NCBI RefSeq assembly: GCF_019443505.1
Contig: NZ_CP080377.1
Coordinates: 1,860,001-1,924,000, forward strand
Length of the DNA stretch: 64,000 bases
Reading direction: 5' to 3'
Source: Janthinobacterium sp. PAMC25594
GTDB taxonomy: Bacteria; Pseudomonadota; Gammaproteobacteria; Burkholderiales; Burkholderiaceae_D
Part shown: in pieces, positions 36,605 to 45,948 of the stretch
Numbering within the stretch: the first letter of the stretch is position 1
Layout of the letters: each line of letters starts with the position of its first letter
Translations under genes and position numbers: made by a program
Notes under the pieces: generated by a model
Databases searched by the model: none
What the model saw: only the letters and a program-made list of their open reading frames with translations
What the model was told of the DNA's origin: nothing

Positions 36605-39600
36605 CTAGGCGGCCGCTTTCACCGGGCCATGCAGCAGCTTGTGCAGGCGGAAGCCTTCGCGGATGTTCTCGCGCAGCACGGCGCCTTTCCACGGCTTGGT
36701 ATAGAAGCGGTCGACGGCGCCGCGGTTGATGGCCGCCATGATGGGCGTCAGGTCGGCAAAAGCCGACAACATGATGCGGAAAGTGTCGGGGCACAGGTGC
36801 TTGACCCGTTCCATGAATTCGGTGCCGCTCATGAGCGGCATGCACTGGTCGCACAGGATCACCTGCACCTTGTGGCGCGCCAGGATGTCGAAGCCCTCGG
36901 CGGCCGTCTGCGCCGTCAGGATGCGGTAGCCGTCCTGCGCCAGGAAGTCGCTGAGCACGTCGAGCATGAAGACATCGTCGTCGACGATCAGCAAGGTTTG
37001 CTGCTCTTCGCTGCCGTCATCGTGCGGCGCCTGCAGCAGCTTGCCCGCCATCAGCATCTGCTCGAATTCTTCCTGCGGCACGGGGCGGCTGAAATAATAG
37101 CCCTGCATCTCGTCGCAGCCGTGGCGCCGCAAATAAGCCAGCTGCGCATCGTTTTCCACGCCTTCGGCGATCACTTCCAGCTTCATGCTGTGCGCCATGC
37201 TGATGATGGCCAGCACGATGGCCGCGTCATCGGGATTGCTGGTCACTTCGCGCACGAAGGCGATGTCGATCTTCAGCTTGTCGATGGGGAAGCGCTTCAG
37301 GTAGGCCAGGCTGGAATAGCCGGTGCCGAAATCGTCGATGGAAATCTGGATGCCCAGCGCCTTCAGGTTGCGCAGCACGGCGATGGTTTCCTCGGCATTC
37401 GACATCAGCGAGCTTTCCGTCAGCTCCAGTTCCAGCAGGTCGGGCGCAATATCGTGCTTGCTGATCGCCTTGAGCACCTCTTCTTCCAGGCCGCCGACGA
37501 AGAACTGGATGCCCGACACATTCACCGACAGGTGCACGGGGCCGATGCTGCTGGCGCCCCATTCGCTGATCTTCTTGCAGGCTTCGTCCAGCACCCAGTT
37601 ACCGACGCGCACGATCAGCCCCGTTTCTTCCAGCAGGGGGATGAACACGGCCGGCGAGACCATGCCGTGGCCGGGGCGGCGCCAGCGTATCAGCGCCTCG
37701 GCGCCGCTGATGCGCCCCGAGATGATATTCACCTTGGGCTGGAAGAACAGCACGAATTCCTCGTTGTCGATGGCACGCCGCAGGGCATTTTCCATGTCCA
37801 GCCGCGCCATCGATTGCGCGTTCATTTCCGCCGTGAAGAAGCGGAAGGCATCGCGTCCGGCCTCCTTGGCACGGTACATGGCCGTGTCGGCATACTGAAT
37901 CAGGGTGTCCGCATCGAGGCCGTCTTCGGGGAACACGGAAATGCCGATGCTGACCGTCACCGTCACCTCGTGGCCCTGCAAGTCGAAGGGCTTGCGCATC
38001 GCTTCGCGGATCTTGTCGACCACGCCCACGGCATGCTGGATGCCTTCCGGCAGCACCAGGATGGTGGCGAATTCATCGCCGCCAAAGCGGCCGATGGTAT
38101 CGCGCACGCGCAGGCAATCGACGAGGCGGCTGGAAAACTGGCGCAGCAGGTCGTCGCCGAGGGTGTGGCCCAGGGTGTCGTTGATATTCTTGAAGCGGTC
38201 GATGTCCATGAACAGCACGGCCACGGCCCACTGGTGTTCGGCCGCCTGGGACAGCGAATGGGTCAGCGAGGCGTAAAACTGGCTGCGGTTCGGCAAGCCG
38301 GTCAAGGTATCGAAATGGGCCAGCTTCATCAGGCGCTGCTCGGCATCCTTGCGCTCGGTGATGTCGCGCGCCACGGCCACCAGGATCCAGCTCTGGCCCG
38401 AGCGCAGGGTGCGCCGCTGCACTTCCACCGACAGCGGCGAGCCATCCTTGCGCTGCAGCTGCAATTCCGTCATCGGGCCGCCCTGGTCGCCGGCCAGCAG
38501 CTTGTTGTACAGTTCTTCCAGCTGGGTCTCGCCCTCGCTCGCGCGCCCCGGCCCCACGCGCAGGAAATCCTCGCGTTCAAAGCCCAGCATGCGGCAGGCA
38601 GTCTGGTTGACGTCGACGAAGCACATGCCGGCGCGGTCGACGAGAAAAATCGCGTCGGCCGTGGCATCCATCGCCAGGCGGAAGCGGCGCAAGTCTTCAT
38701 CGAGACGGATGCGCGCCGCCATGTCCAGGGTCAGCTGCTCGTGGTGGCGCTTGATCTCGTCGTACAGCAGCAGGTTGTCGTAGGCGACGGCGATCTGCGC
38801 CGCCACTGTGGCGGCGACCCGCTCGTCGACTTCGGAAAATTCATTCGCCCCAAGCTTGTCGACCAGGTACAGCCAGCCGTGGCTGCGCTCGCGCGAAGCG
38901 ATGGCGACGCCCAGGAAGGAGTGCACGGGCGGGTGCGTGTCGGGCAGGCCCAGCGCGCCGGGGTCGCCCTTCAAGCCATTGACACGGTAGGGCTGGCGCT
39001 GTTCCAGCAAGCGGTTCAGGATGCCCGTGCGCGGCGCGCTGGCAATGCGCTCGAGGTCTTTCTCGGCGCCGCAGGAGGAAAAATAACTGAGCTTTTCGGC
39101 GCCCTCTTCCAGCACGCCGATGCAGGCGTACCTGGAGACGCAGATATTCTGCGCCACCTTGCAGCCCGCTTCGATCAAGGCGCGCGGATCGCGTTCGGCG
39201 CCCAGCTCGATACCGAGCTCGATCAGGGCCGTCAGGCGCAGGCTCACCGCTTGCAGGCTCGACAGAGAGCGCGACAAACGCTCCGTCATGATGCCCAGGT
39301 CTTCGGGCATGGCGGCATGGCCTTCGCGCTGGCTGGCCAGCTGCGAAATCTGCTGGCTGCTGGACTCGACTTCGTCGAGGTAGCCGCTGACCTGGTGATC
39401 GATGGCGGCCAGCTTGCCAGTGACGGGAAGGCCCGCAGCACCGCCCGCGCCCGGCACAACGGACGCCTGGACGGCCGCCGGCATCAGTCCCAGCGCCTCG
39501 TTGACCGTGCGCACGATGACTTCGGGATCGGACGGCTTGGGCAACACCCAGCGCACGCCGCATGCCTGTGCCAGCAAGATCGCTTCCTGCTCGCGGTAGG

Positions 39601-40243
39601 TGGCCGTATAAAAAATGATGGGCACGTCGGTCAGCGCGGGATCGGCATGCACGCGCGTGACGAATTCGTAGCCGTCCATGTTGGGCATGAGGATGTCGGA
39701 GATGATCAGGTCCGGCCGCTCGGTGCGCAGCACTTCCAGCGCGTCGGCGCCATTGGCCGCCTCCAGCAGGCGGTGGCCGCCGTAGCCCAGCAGTGCGGTC
39801 AGGAATTCGCGGTTCAGCACATGATCGTCAACGATCAAGATGGTAGCTATGTCGTTTTTAACTGGCGTCGACGGCGCCCCGGGTAAAAAAGATTCCAGCT
39901 CCGCCACGAACAGATCCGGCTCGATCGGCTTGCCGATATAGCCATTGAAACCCGCTTCGAGCAGGCGTTCGCGGTCACCCACCATGGCCAGCGCCGTCAC
40001 GGCCAGGGCCGGGATCTTGCGCAGCAGCGGGTCTTTCTTCAGCTCGGCCACCACGCCATAGCCATCGAGCTTGGGCAAATGCACGTCGCAGATGATCAAG
40101 TCCGGCAATTCGCTGCGCGCCATGCGCACGCCCTCTTCGCCGTCATAGGCGGCCAGCGGCGTGTACCCGAAGGCACGTAACAGGTACACCATCAATTCCA
40201 TATTGGTGGCGTTATCTTCGATAATCAGGATACGTGCGGACAA
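36605..40243 (-). CDS. Multi-domain c-di-GMP regulator: REC-REC-GAF-PAS-GGDEF-EAL-REC, 1212 aa
   Basis: Domain order, approximate: REC 1 (3-120, phospho-acceptor Asp in IICDVHLPKLDGYG), REC 2 (134-250, ISDILMPNMDGYEF), a coiled-coil linker (280-315), GAF (315-480), PAS (535-650), GGDEF (665-825, RFGGDEFATILV intact), EAL (845-1090, SGAEALIRW, NVSGIQFF, ELTESSLM, DDFGTGYSSLAYL, EGVE) and REC 3 (1100-1205, VILCDQCMPLMSGTEF). Both catalytic signatures are intact, so the protein could make and break c-di-GMP. No HAMP or membrane helix is seen; it is cytoplasmic. No histidine kinase is adjacent; three receiver domains suggest input from several kinases. It is monocistronic. Confidence 0.93.
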   Translation of the reverse strand: MSARILIIEDNATNMELMVYLLRAFGYTPLAAYDGEEGVRMARSELPDLIICDVHLPKLDGYGVVAELKKDPLLRKIPALAVTALAMVGDRERLLEAGFNGYIGKPIEPDLFVAELESFLPGAPSTPVKNDIATILIVDDHVLNREFLTALLGYGGHRLLEAANGADALEVLRTERPDLIISDILMPNMDGYEFVTRVHADPALTDVPIIFYTATYREQEAILLAQACGVRWVLPKPSDPEVIVRTVNEALGLMPAAVQASVVPGAGGAAGLPVTGKLAAIDHQVSGYLDEVESSSQQISQLASQREGHAAMPEDLGIMTERLSRSLSSLQAVSLRLTALIELGIELGAERDPRALIEAGCKVAQNICVSRYACIGVLEEGAEKLSYFSSCGAEKDLERIASAPRTGILNRLLEQRQPYRVNGLKGDPGALGLPDTHPPVHSFLGVAIASRERSHGWLYLVDKLGANEFSEVDERVAATVAAQIAVAYDNLLLYDEIKRHHEQLTLDMAARIRLDEDLRRFRLAMDATADAIFLVDRAGMCFVDVNQTACRMLGFEREDFLRVGPGRASEGETQLEELYNKLLAGDQGGPMTELQLQRKDGSPLSVEVQRRTLRSGQSWILVAVARDITERKDAEQRLMKLAHFDTLTGLPNRSQFYASLTHSLSQAAEHQWAVAVLFMDIDRFKNINDTLGHTLGDDLLRQFSSRLVDCLRVRDTIGRFGGDEFATILVLPEGIQHAVGVVDKIREAMRKPFDLQGHEVTVTVSIGISVFPEDGLDADTLIQYADTAMYRAKEAGRDAFRFFTAEMNAQSMARLDMENALRRAIDNEEFVLFFQPKVNIISGRISGAEALIRWRRPGHGMVSPAVFIPLLEETGLIVRVGNWVLDEACKKISEWGASSIGPVHLSVNVSGIQFFVGGLEEEVLKAISKHDIAPDLLELELTESSLMSNAEETIAVLRNLKALGIQISIDDFGTGYSSLAYLKRFPIDKLKIDIAFVREVTSNPDDAAIVLAIISMAHSMKLEVIAEGVENDAQLAYLRRHGCDEMQGYYFSRPVPQEEFEQMLMAGKLLQAPHDDGSEEQQTLLIVDDDVFMLDVLSDFLAQDGYRILTAQTAAEGFDILARHKVQVILCDQCMPLMSGTEFMERVKHLCPDTFRIMLSAFADLTPIMAAINRGAVDRFYTKPWKGAVLRENIREGFRLHKLLHGPVKAAA

Positions 40244-40544
40244 TTAGCACCCCCCATGAAAACTGCATAAACTCATTTTTTGCCTGCACTCATCTTTCCG
40301 CTTGCGCGGCAACATGCTAATCCTACGACATCCTGCCCTGCATCCCCGCAAATATCTCGCATGCGGATCGCCGTGGCGCGCCATATACGGTCTCGGCAAT
40401 CATTGCTGACCGTCACCTTCGTGATGCTAGCTTAATACAGTACGCCAGTGGAAAACAGCATTTTCTGGGCCAGCACCTGTTAAACATGGGCAACAGCAGA
40501 GTCAAAAGAGACAGTCTTGCCATGCTGATAAAACACAACAGAAT
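40244..40544. other. AT-rich intergenic region, promoter of the REC-GGDEF-EAL gene expected
   Basis: No ORF with family features lies in this 301-base stretch. It separates the large c-di-GMP gene from the end of the hydrolase operon, both on the minus strand, so the promoter of the large gene should be here. I see no clear terminator for the operon that ends at 40545. Confidence 0.45.
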
Positions 40545-41504
40545 TCAGGAAAAATGGAGGCCAGACGGGGACTGGGCGACTTCGTACTTGATAGTGATTT
40601 CCGCCAGCAGCTGGCGCAGCACGCGCGCATCGCTGGCCAGCGCCACGTGGCCGATGGCGCCAAAGGCCAGATTGCGCGCGCCGGGCAAGTGCGCGGAAGT
40701 TTGCGGCGCGACAATATTATCGTGGTGCGAATAGATCGAGGTGATCAGGGCGCGCGTTTCAGGTGCCTCGCTGGCGGCCAGTTGCGCCAGCCAGCCGCTG
40801 GGCGCGCCACCGATACGGCTCATCTGGCGCGCATTCGTGCCCGCCGCCAAGTTGGCCAACGCCGTGCCGTGGTGCGGCGTGCCGATGGTGATGATGCGCG
40901 CCACGCGGGCTGCGCCGTAATGGCGCAGCCAGGCGCGCGCCACCAGGCCGCCCATGCTGTGCGCGACGATGATGGCTTGCGACTTGCCCGTGAGCGTGCA
41001 CAACACCTGCAGCGCCTGCTCCACTTGCGTCACGTAGCCATCGATGTTGGCATCGATCGGCTCCAGGTCGATCGCCTTGTGCACGATGCCCGCCTGCGCC
41101 AGCTGCCGGCTCAGCTTTGTCCAATAACCGCCGTTGCACACATAGCCGTGCACCAGCAGCACCGGCAGGCCCTGGCCAGGCGTGATGCAGTCGGCCGCAT
41201 GCAGGCGCGGCCGCAGCATGCCCCACGACGACGTCCACAGGGTGGCGCGCAACTCGCCCAGGAACAGGCGCGCGGCGCCCCGGACACCGAGCTGATATTC
41301 CTGTGGCACGGGGCTGCCAAAACTCCGGCTCTGCCAGAAATTGCGCGCCACGATCAGCGCGCGCACGGCCAGCAGCATGGCCAGCGCCAGCAGCACGGCC
41401 ATGACGGGCGACGCGACGCCCCACGCATGCATGGCCAGGTAGGCAAAACCCAGCACGGCCAGCACTTGCAGCAGCATCAGCCACTTGAGGATGCGCGCGA
41501 TCAT
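40545..41504 (-). CDS. Membrane-anchored alpha/beta hydrolase (lipase/esterase type), 319 aa
   Basis: Two hydrophobic segments at residues ~5-25 and ~33-54 anchor the protein. An alpha/beta hydrolase domain follows with the oxyanion block LPVLLVHGYVCNGGYW, nucleophile Ser183 in IIVAHSMGGLVAR, a TPHHGTALA element typical of lipases, the acid near SIYSHHDNIVAP, and the catalytic His in GAIGHVAL. Its start overlaps the GMC oxidoreductase stop by 4 bases, so the two are coupled. Together they suggest turnover of a hydrophobic ester or alcohol; the substrate is unknown. Confidence 0.88.
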   Translation of the reverse strand: MIARILKWLMLLQVLAVLGFAYLAMHAWGVASPVMAVLLALAMLLAVRALIVARNFWQSRSFGSPVPQEYQLGVRGAARLFLGELRATLWTSSWGMLRPRLHAADCITPGQGLPVLLVHGYVCNGGYWTKLSRQLAQAGIVHKAIDLEPIDANIDGYVTQVEQALQVLCTLTGKSQAIIVAHSMGGLVARAWLRHYGAARVARIITIGTPHHGTALANLAAGTNARQMSRIGGAPSGWLAQLAASEAPETRALITSIYSHHDNIVAPQTSAHLPGARNLAFGAIGHVALASDARVLRQLLAEITIKYEVAQSPSGLHFS

Positions 41505-43141
41505 GCCGTGGCCGAGGCAGGCATGGGAACGGGCGCAGGCTTGCCCGTCACCGCTTGCGCCAGGCCGCTGGCCAGGCGCGCGGCCAGCGCATAGATCGTC
41601 AATTGCGGATTGGCGCCGATCGAGGTGGGAAACAGCGAGCCGTCGTGCACCGACAGGTTGCGCACGCCGTGGTAGCGGCCGTCGGCCCCCGTCACGCCCA
41701 GGCGCGCATCGTCCGACATGGCACAGCCGCCCATCACGTGGGCCGAGACCACCCGCGCCAGCAGCGCCTTCATCGGCAAGCCGTTGATGGCCTGCTTCGC
41801 CTGCGCCCAGCTCGTATAGTGGCTGGCCAGCTCGTGTACGGGATACACGCTCTTCGCGCCGGCGGCGAACTGGATTTCCGCCATCGACAGCAGCGCGCGC
41901 CGCACGCCATCCCAGATGAAGGGCGTGAGCGGATAGTCGAGCACGGGCGCGCCGAAACTGTCGATGGACACGCTGCCGCCCGCCGCCTCATGGTGAAAGC
42001 CGTCGCGCAGCAGCGCCAGCAAACCGTGCGCATGGGGGAATTCGCGCATGGTGCGCGCATGTTCGTCGCCGAAGCCGCCCATGGTGGTGGCCATCAGCAG
42101 CGGGTGCAAAGGCGGCGCCTCAAGCTTGTAGCCGATGGGACCATCGATGGGCGCCGTGTGCAGGAAATGGTCGGAATAAATCGTCTGCGGCGCGCCCGCA
42201 TAGGCATCGACGCGCTGGGGGAACAGACCGGCCGAGATCACCGTCGGGTGCAAAAAGGTGCGCTGGCCCAGCAAGCCATGCGGGTCGGGCGCCTGCGAGC
42301 GCAGCAGCAGCGCCGGCGAGTTGATGGCGCCGCCGGCCAGCACAAAGTGTTTGGCGCGCAAGGTGAGGCGCACGCCTGTGGGTACTTGCCAGGCGGCGTC
42401 CAGCGCCGTCACCTGCAGGCTGTCGATGCGCTCGCCCTTGAAGAGGAAACGCTCGGCGCGCGCATGCACGAGCAACCCCGCACCCAGCGCCAGCGCCGAG
42501 GGGATCGTCGTCACCAGCATCGACTGCTTGGCGTTGGTCGGGCAACCCATGCCGCAGTAACCGAGGTTCCAGCAGCCGTTCACATTGCGCCGGATGGCGG
42601 CGGTGGGGATGCCCAGCGCCGTGGCGCCACGGCGCAATAAATCGTTGTTTTCGTTGGGCGGCGCGGCCCAGTCGCTCACGTGCAGGCGTTTTTCCATCAT
42701 GGCGAACCACGGCGCCATGGCGTCCACGGAATAGCCGGACAAACCAAAATGCTGGCGCCAGTATTCCAGGGTGCCGGGCGGCGTGCGAAAGCTCGAGGTC
42801 CAGTTGACGGTGGTCGAGCCGCCGACGGTGCGCCCCTGCAGGATGTTGATGGCCTTGTCGCGCGTCTTGCGCGCGGCCGATTCCTGGTACAGCGCGGGAT
42901 AGGCCTGCGCTTCGCGCATCTTGAAGTCTTTCGAGGACTTCAGGCCGCCCTCCTCGACGATCAAGACTTTCAGGCCGGCCAGCGCGAGGATTTCCGCCGT
43001 CACGCCGCCGCCGGCGCCGCTGCCGATGACGACGACGTCCGCCTCGAAGCTGCGGTCGGCGGCCAGGGTGCTGGCGTCGGTGACGTTCCAGCCGGCGGCC
43101 ACGCCGATGGCGATGGGATCGGGTATAGGGGATGTGCTCAT
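41501..43141 (-). CDS. GMC-family FAD oxidoreductase, 546 aa
   Basis: An FAD-binding motif stands at residues 35-50 (VVVIGSGAGGGVTAE). Then come the GMC blocks LQGRTVGGSTTVNWTSSFRTP, the conserved cysteines in CWNLGYCGMGCPTNAKQSM, and the C-terminal SAHVMGGCAMSDD and NLSVHDGSLFPTSIGANPQLTIYALA. Relatives oxidise long-chain alcohols, cholesterol-like compounds or sugar acids. No signal peptide is visible. The 7-base gap to the Tat-signal gene upstream, and the resemblance of that gene to small subunits of membrane dehydrogenases, suggest that the two form a complex exported by hitchhiking on the Tat signal. Confidence 0.93.
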   Translation of the reverse strand: MSTSPIPDPIAIGVAAGWNVTDASTLAADRSFEADVVVIGSGAGGGVTAEILALAGLKVLIVEEGGLKSSKDFKMREAQAYPALYQESAARKTRDKAINILQGRTVGGSTTVNWTSSFRTPPGTLEYWRQHFGLSGYSVDAMAPWFAMMEKRLHVSDWAAPPNENNDLLRRGATALGIPTAAIRRNVNGCWNLGYCGMGCPTNAKQSMLVTTIPSALALGAGLLVHARAERFLFKGERIDSLQVTALDAAWQVPTGVRLTLRAKHFVLAGGAINSPALLLRSQAPDPHGLLGQRTFLHPTVISAGLFPQRVDAYAGAPQTIYSDHFLHTAPIDGPIGYKLEAPPLHPLLMATTMGGFGDEHARTMREFPHAHGLLALLRDGFHHEAAGGSVSIDSFGAPVLDYPLTPFIWDGVRRALLSMAEIQFAAGAKSVYPVHELASHYTSWAQAKQAINGLPMKALLARVVSAHVMGGCAMSDDARLGVTGADGRYHGVRNLSVHDGSLFPTSIGANPQLTIYALAARLASGLAQAVTGKPAPVPMPASATA

Positions 43142-43148
43142 GGATGCC

Positions 43149-43676
43149 TTATGCGCTCAGTTCGGGCAGCGGTCCCGGATAGCCGATGGCTGCCCAGTGG
43201 GCGGCATCGGCGTACCAGGCGCCGAGGATCAGGTCGTGCAGGGCCAGGTAGGCCGTCTGCAGGGTGGCCAGGCGGTGCGTGCGCCATGCCTGCAGAAAGG
43301 CGGCCACCTGGACGGGATCGGCTTCGCGCCAGCCATCTTTTACGCCGGCGACGAAGCGCCGCGCAGGCGCCAGCGCCAGCAAGCCAAACAAATCCTGCAC
43401 TTCCTGCTGCGCCGCCAGGGGCAAGCCATGGATGGCCGTGTCCACGCCGGCAATGGCGTCGTCGAGGGCCTTGCTGCGCGCATCGCCCCCGTGCGGCAAG
43501 GCCTCGCCCAGCATGGCCGGCACGATGGCCGCCAGCGCCGCGCGCGCCGCGCCATCGAGCACGAAGCGACCCGGCGGCGGCGGCCCCCGCAGCGCGCGGT
43601 AGGCGGCGCCGCCGGCGGCCAGCGCACAGGCGCCCAGCACGCCCAGTTTCAGAAACGATCTGCGTTGCAATCCCAT
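43149..43676 (-). CDS. Tat-exported small subunit of the GMC dehydrogenase, 175 aa
   Basis: The start MGLQRRSFLKLGVLGACALAAGGAA is a twin-arginine signal (RRSFLK plus hydrophobic stretch). The mature part is a four-helix-like domain (RAALAAIVPAMLGEALP, then QQEVQDLFGLLALAPARRFV and AAFLQAWRTHRLATLQTAYLAL), like subunit 3 of gluconate 2-dehydrogenase. These subunits guide the flavin subunit across the membrane and help electron transfer. The ATG at 43676 has a CAAGGAGA ribosome site; longer frames upstream lack the signal context. First gene of the three-gene operon. Confidence 0.85.
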   Translation of the reverse strand: MGLQRRSFLKLGVLGACALAAGGAAYRALRGPPPPGRFVLDGAARAALAAIVPAMLGEALPHGGDARSKALDDAIAGVDTAIHGLPLAAQQEVQDLFGLLALAPARRFVAGVKDGWREADPVQVAAFLQAWRTHRLATLQTAYLALHDLILGAWYADAAHWAAIGYPGPLPELSA

Positions 43677-43748
43677 GTGTCTCCTTGTTTTGTACGGCCT
43701 TTTGCAGGCCAGTGTACGCCAAAGGCAGTGGGCGTTTGAACGCAAAAA

Positions 43749-44942
43749 CTAGAGCGGCGCGTCTAGTTTGCGCGACTGGAAGCACAGCAGCAGCATGGCC
43801 AGCAGCGCCGCCAGCGCGCCGCCGATGGCGATGCCGGGCAAGCCGAAGGCGACGATCAGCACACCGCCCAGCGCACCGCCGGCGGCCGTGCCCGCATTGA
43901 AGGCGGCGATATTCAGGCCCGCCGCCACCGCGTCGCTGCCCGGGCAATGCCGCTGCGCCAGGCGCAGGAGGCGCATGGTCGACAGGGTCACGAGGGCAAA
44001 GAACAGCATGCCCAAAGTGCCGCACAGGGCCAGCATGGCAAACCGATGCGCGCGCAGCACATAAAAGCCCAGCAGGTTGAGCGCCAGCGCGGCCAGGGCC
44101 AGCACGGTGGCGCGCAACGCGGAAGGGCGATCCGCGCACCAGCCGCCCAGCAGGTTGCCGCCGATGGCGCACGCGCCAAAGCACAGCATGGCGGCACTCA
44201 GCCAGCCCGCATCGAGCCCGCCCACTTGCAGCAGGAACGGCGACACATACGTGAAAAAGCTGAAGGTGGCCACGCTGACCAGCGCCGCCACCCCGGCCGC
44301 CAGCAGCAGGGGCGGCTGCAGGATGGCGCGCAGGCTGGCCAGGGCCGGCGTGGCGGCGGCCGGCTGGCGCGCGGCCGGCATGGCGCAGCGCAAGCCGGCG
44401 CCGCCGCACAGGGCCAGCACGCCGATGGCCGTAAACACCCAGCGCCACGACGCGACGGCGCCCAGCCACGTCCCCAGCGGCACGCCGCCGGCCAGCGCCA
44501 GGGTCAGGCCCAGCCAGACGATGGATAGCGCCCTGCCCGCGCGGGACGGGTCGACCAGGCTGGTGGCCGCGTGCGAAGCGACGGCCATGAACACCCCATG
44601 CGCCAGACCGACGACAAAGCGCACACACAGCAGCGCGCCCAGTGCCGGCGACCCCGCCATGGCCACGCTGCCGGCCGCCAGCACGAGCATGGTGGCCACC
44701 AGGATCTGGCGCGTGGGGCGGCGCGCCAGCAGGGCCGTCAGCACGGGCGCGCCGATGGCCGCCCCCAGCGCATACGCGGCGATGGCGCCGCCGGTCGCCG
44801 CCACGCTGGCGTGCAAGTCGCGCGCCATGGGAGTCAAGAGGCCGGCGGCGATGAATTCGCACAGGCCGAAGGCAAAGCTGCACAGCGACAGCCAATAAAT
44901 AGAGGGAGGCAGCGCACGGCTGCGCGATGAAACGATGGACAT
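43749..44942 (-). CDS. MFS transporter, DHA1 efflux type, 397 aa
   Basis: Twelve hydrophobic segments span the sequence, with the DHA1 pattern at the start (IYWLSLCSFAFGLCEFIAAGLLTPMARDL) and motif A-like sequence LLARRPTRQIL after helix 2. The resemblance is to AraJ-type arabinose or drug exporters. The substrate is unknown. The ATG at 44942 follows GGGAATT; an in-frame ATG lies at 44957. The LysR gene lies 103 bases upstream on the same strand, and the GMC operon starts 72 bases downstream. Confidence 0.9.
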   Translation of the reverse strand: MSIVSSRSRALPPSIYWLSLCSFAFGLCEFIAAGLLTPMARDLHASVAATGGAIAAYALGAAIGAPVLTALLARRPTRQILVATMLVLAAGSVAMAGSPALGALLCVRFVVGLAHGVFMAVASHAATSLVDPSRAGRALSIVWLGLTLALAGGVPLGTWLGAVASWRWVFTAIGVLALCGGAGLRCAMPAARQPAAATPALASLRAILQPPLLLAAGVAALVSVATFSFFTYVSPFLLQVGGLDAGWLSAAMLCFGACAIGGNLLGGWCADRPSALRATVLALAALALNLLGFYVLRAHRFAMLALCGTLGMLFFALVTLSTMRLLRLAQRHCPGSDAVAAGLNIAAFNAGTAAGGALGGVLIVAFGLPGIAIGGALAALLAMLLLCFQSRKLDAPL

Positions 44943-45045
44943 GGCAATTCCCGACAATCAAAAACGCCATGCTGGCCCCTGGGCCGTCATCTGTAAAATA
45001 TCTTATTTATCTTGAAACGAGACGCTTGACGTCTCAATTTAAGTC

Positions 45046-45948
45046 TCATTGAGTGGCGGACAGCCGCAGTTGCGCCAGCAGCCGCTCGCGCACGGGGGAC
45101 GTGCGCTGCGGATCCCACGCCATGTACAGGTCGAGCTGGCGCAGCGCCTCGGGCGCATCGCTGTGCAGCGGCAGCATGACCACGCCCGCTGGCGCGCAGG
45201 CGGCGAGGCTGGCCGGCAGCAGGGCCACGCCGAAACCGGCCGCCACCAGGCCCAGCACCGTTTGCAAGCGGCGCGCCTGCTGCGCCACGCGCGGCACGAA
45301 GCCCGCATGCAGGCACAGGCTGGCCAGCTGGTCGTGGAAACCCTGGCCCAGGTCGCGCGGCGAGGCGACGAAATCGTCATCGGCCAGGTCAAGCAGGTCC
45401 ACCCGCGCCTGGCCCGCGCAGCGGTGGTTGAACGGCAGCGCGATCACGATGTCTTCGCCGGACAGGCGCTCGAAGCGCAAGCCCGGCGTGCTGCGGCCCG
45501 GCGCGCGCAGCAGGGCGATATCGACCTCGCCTTTTTCCAGCCACTCGACCTGCTGCTGCGTCGACGCTTCGCGCAAGGTAAATTGCACGGCGGGCGAGGC
45601 GGCGCGGAAGGCGCGCAAGGCATGCAATACGTGGGCATACGGCGTGAAGTGGATGAAACTCAGGCGCAAGTGCCCCTCGATGCCCTGCGCCACGCGGCGC
45701 GTGGCCGCCACGCCCTCTTCCAGGCTGGCCAGCACCTGGCGCGCCGTGGCCAGGAAAGCATCCCCTGCCGGCGTCAGGCTGACCTTGCGGTTGGTGCGCT
45801 CGAATACGGGGTAGCCGAGCAAGTCTTCCAGCCGCAGGATCGCCTGCGACAGGGGCGGCTGCGCCATGTGCAGCCGTTCGGCCGCGCGCCGGAAATTCAG
45901 CTCCTCGGCGACGGCGATGAACTGGCGCAGCAGCCGCGTCTCGATCAT
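45046..45948 (-). CDS. LysR-family transcriptional regulator, 300 aa
   Basis: The N-terminal winged helix is clear: LLRQFIAVAEELNFRRAAERLHMAQPPLSQAILRLEDLLGYPVFERTNRKVSLTPAG. The rest is a LysR substrate-binding domain (DIALLRAPGRSTPGLRFERLSGEDIVIALP, then VLGLVAAGFGVALLPASL). The start overlaps the trmJ stop (ATGA), so it is translationally coupled to trmJ, which is unusual for a LysR gene. It reads toward the MFS exporter, which it may control. The longer upstream frame lies inside trmJ and is not real. Confidence 0.92.
   Translation of the reverse strand: MIETRLLRQFIAVAEELNFRRAAERLHMAQPPLSQAILRLEDLLGYPVFERTNRKVSLTPAGDAFLATARQVLASLEEGVAATRRVAQGIEGHLRLSFIHFTPYAHVLHALRAFRAASPAVQFTLREASTQQQVEWLEKGEVDIALLRAPGRSTPGLRFERLSGEDIVIALPFNHRCAGQARVDLLDLADDDFVASPRDLGQGFHDQLASLCLHAGFVPRVAQQARRLQTVLGLVAAGFGVALLPASLAACAPAGVVMLPLHSDAPEALRQLDLYMAWDPQRTSPVRERLLAQLRLSATQ

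Noticed and set aside
36548..39886. 1112-codon open frame antisense to the REC-GGDEF-EAL gene
   Set aside because: Shadow frame; the minus-strand gene shows seven recognisable domains.
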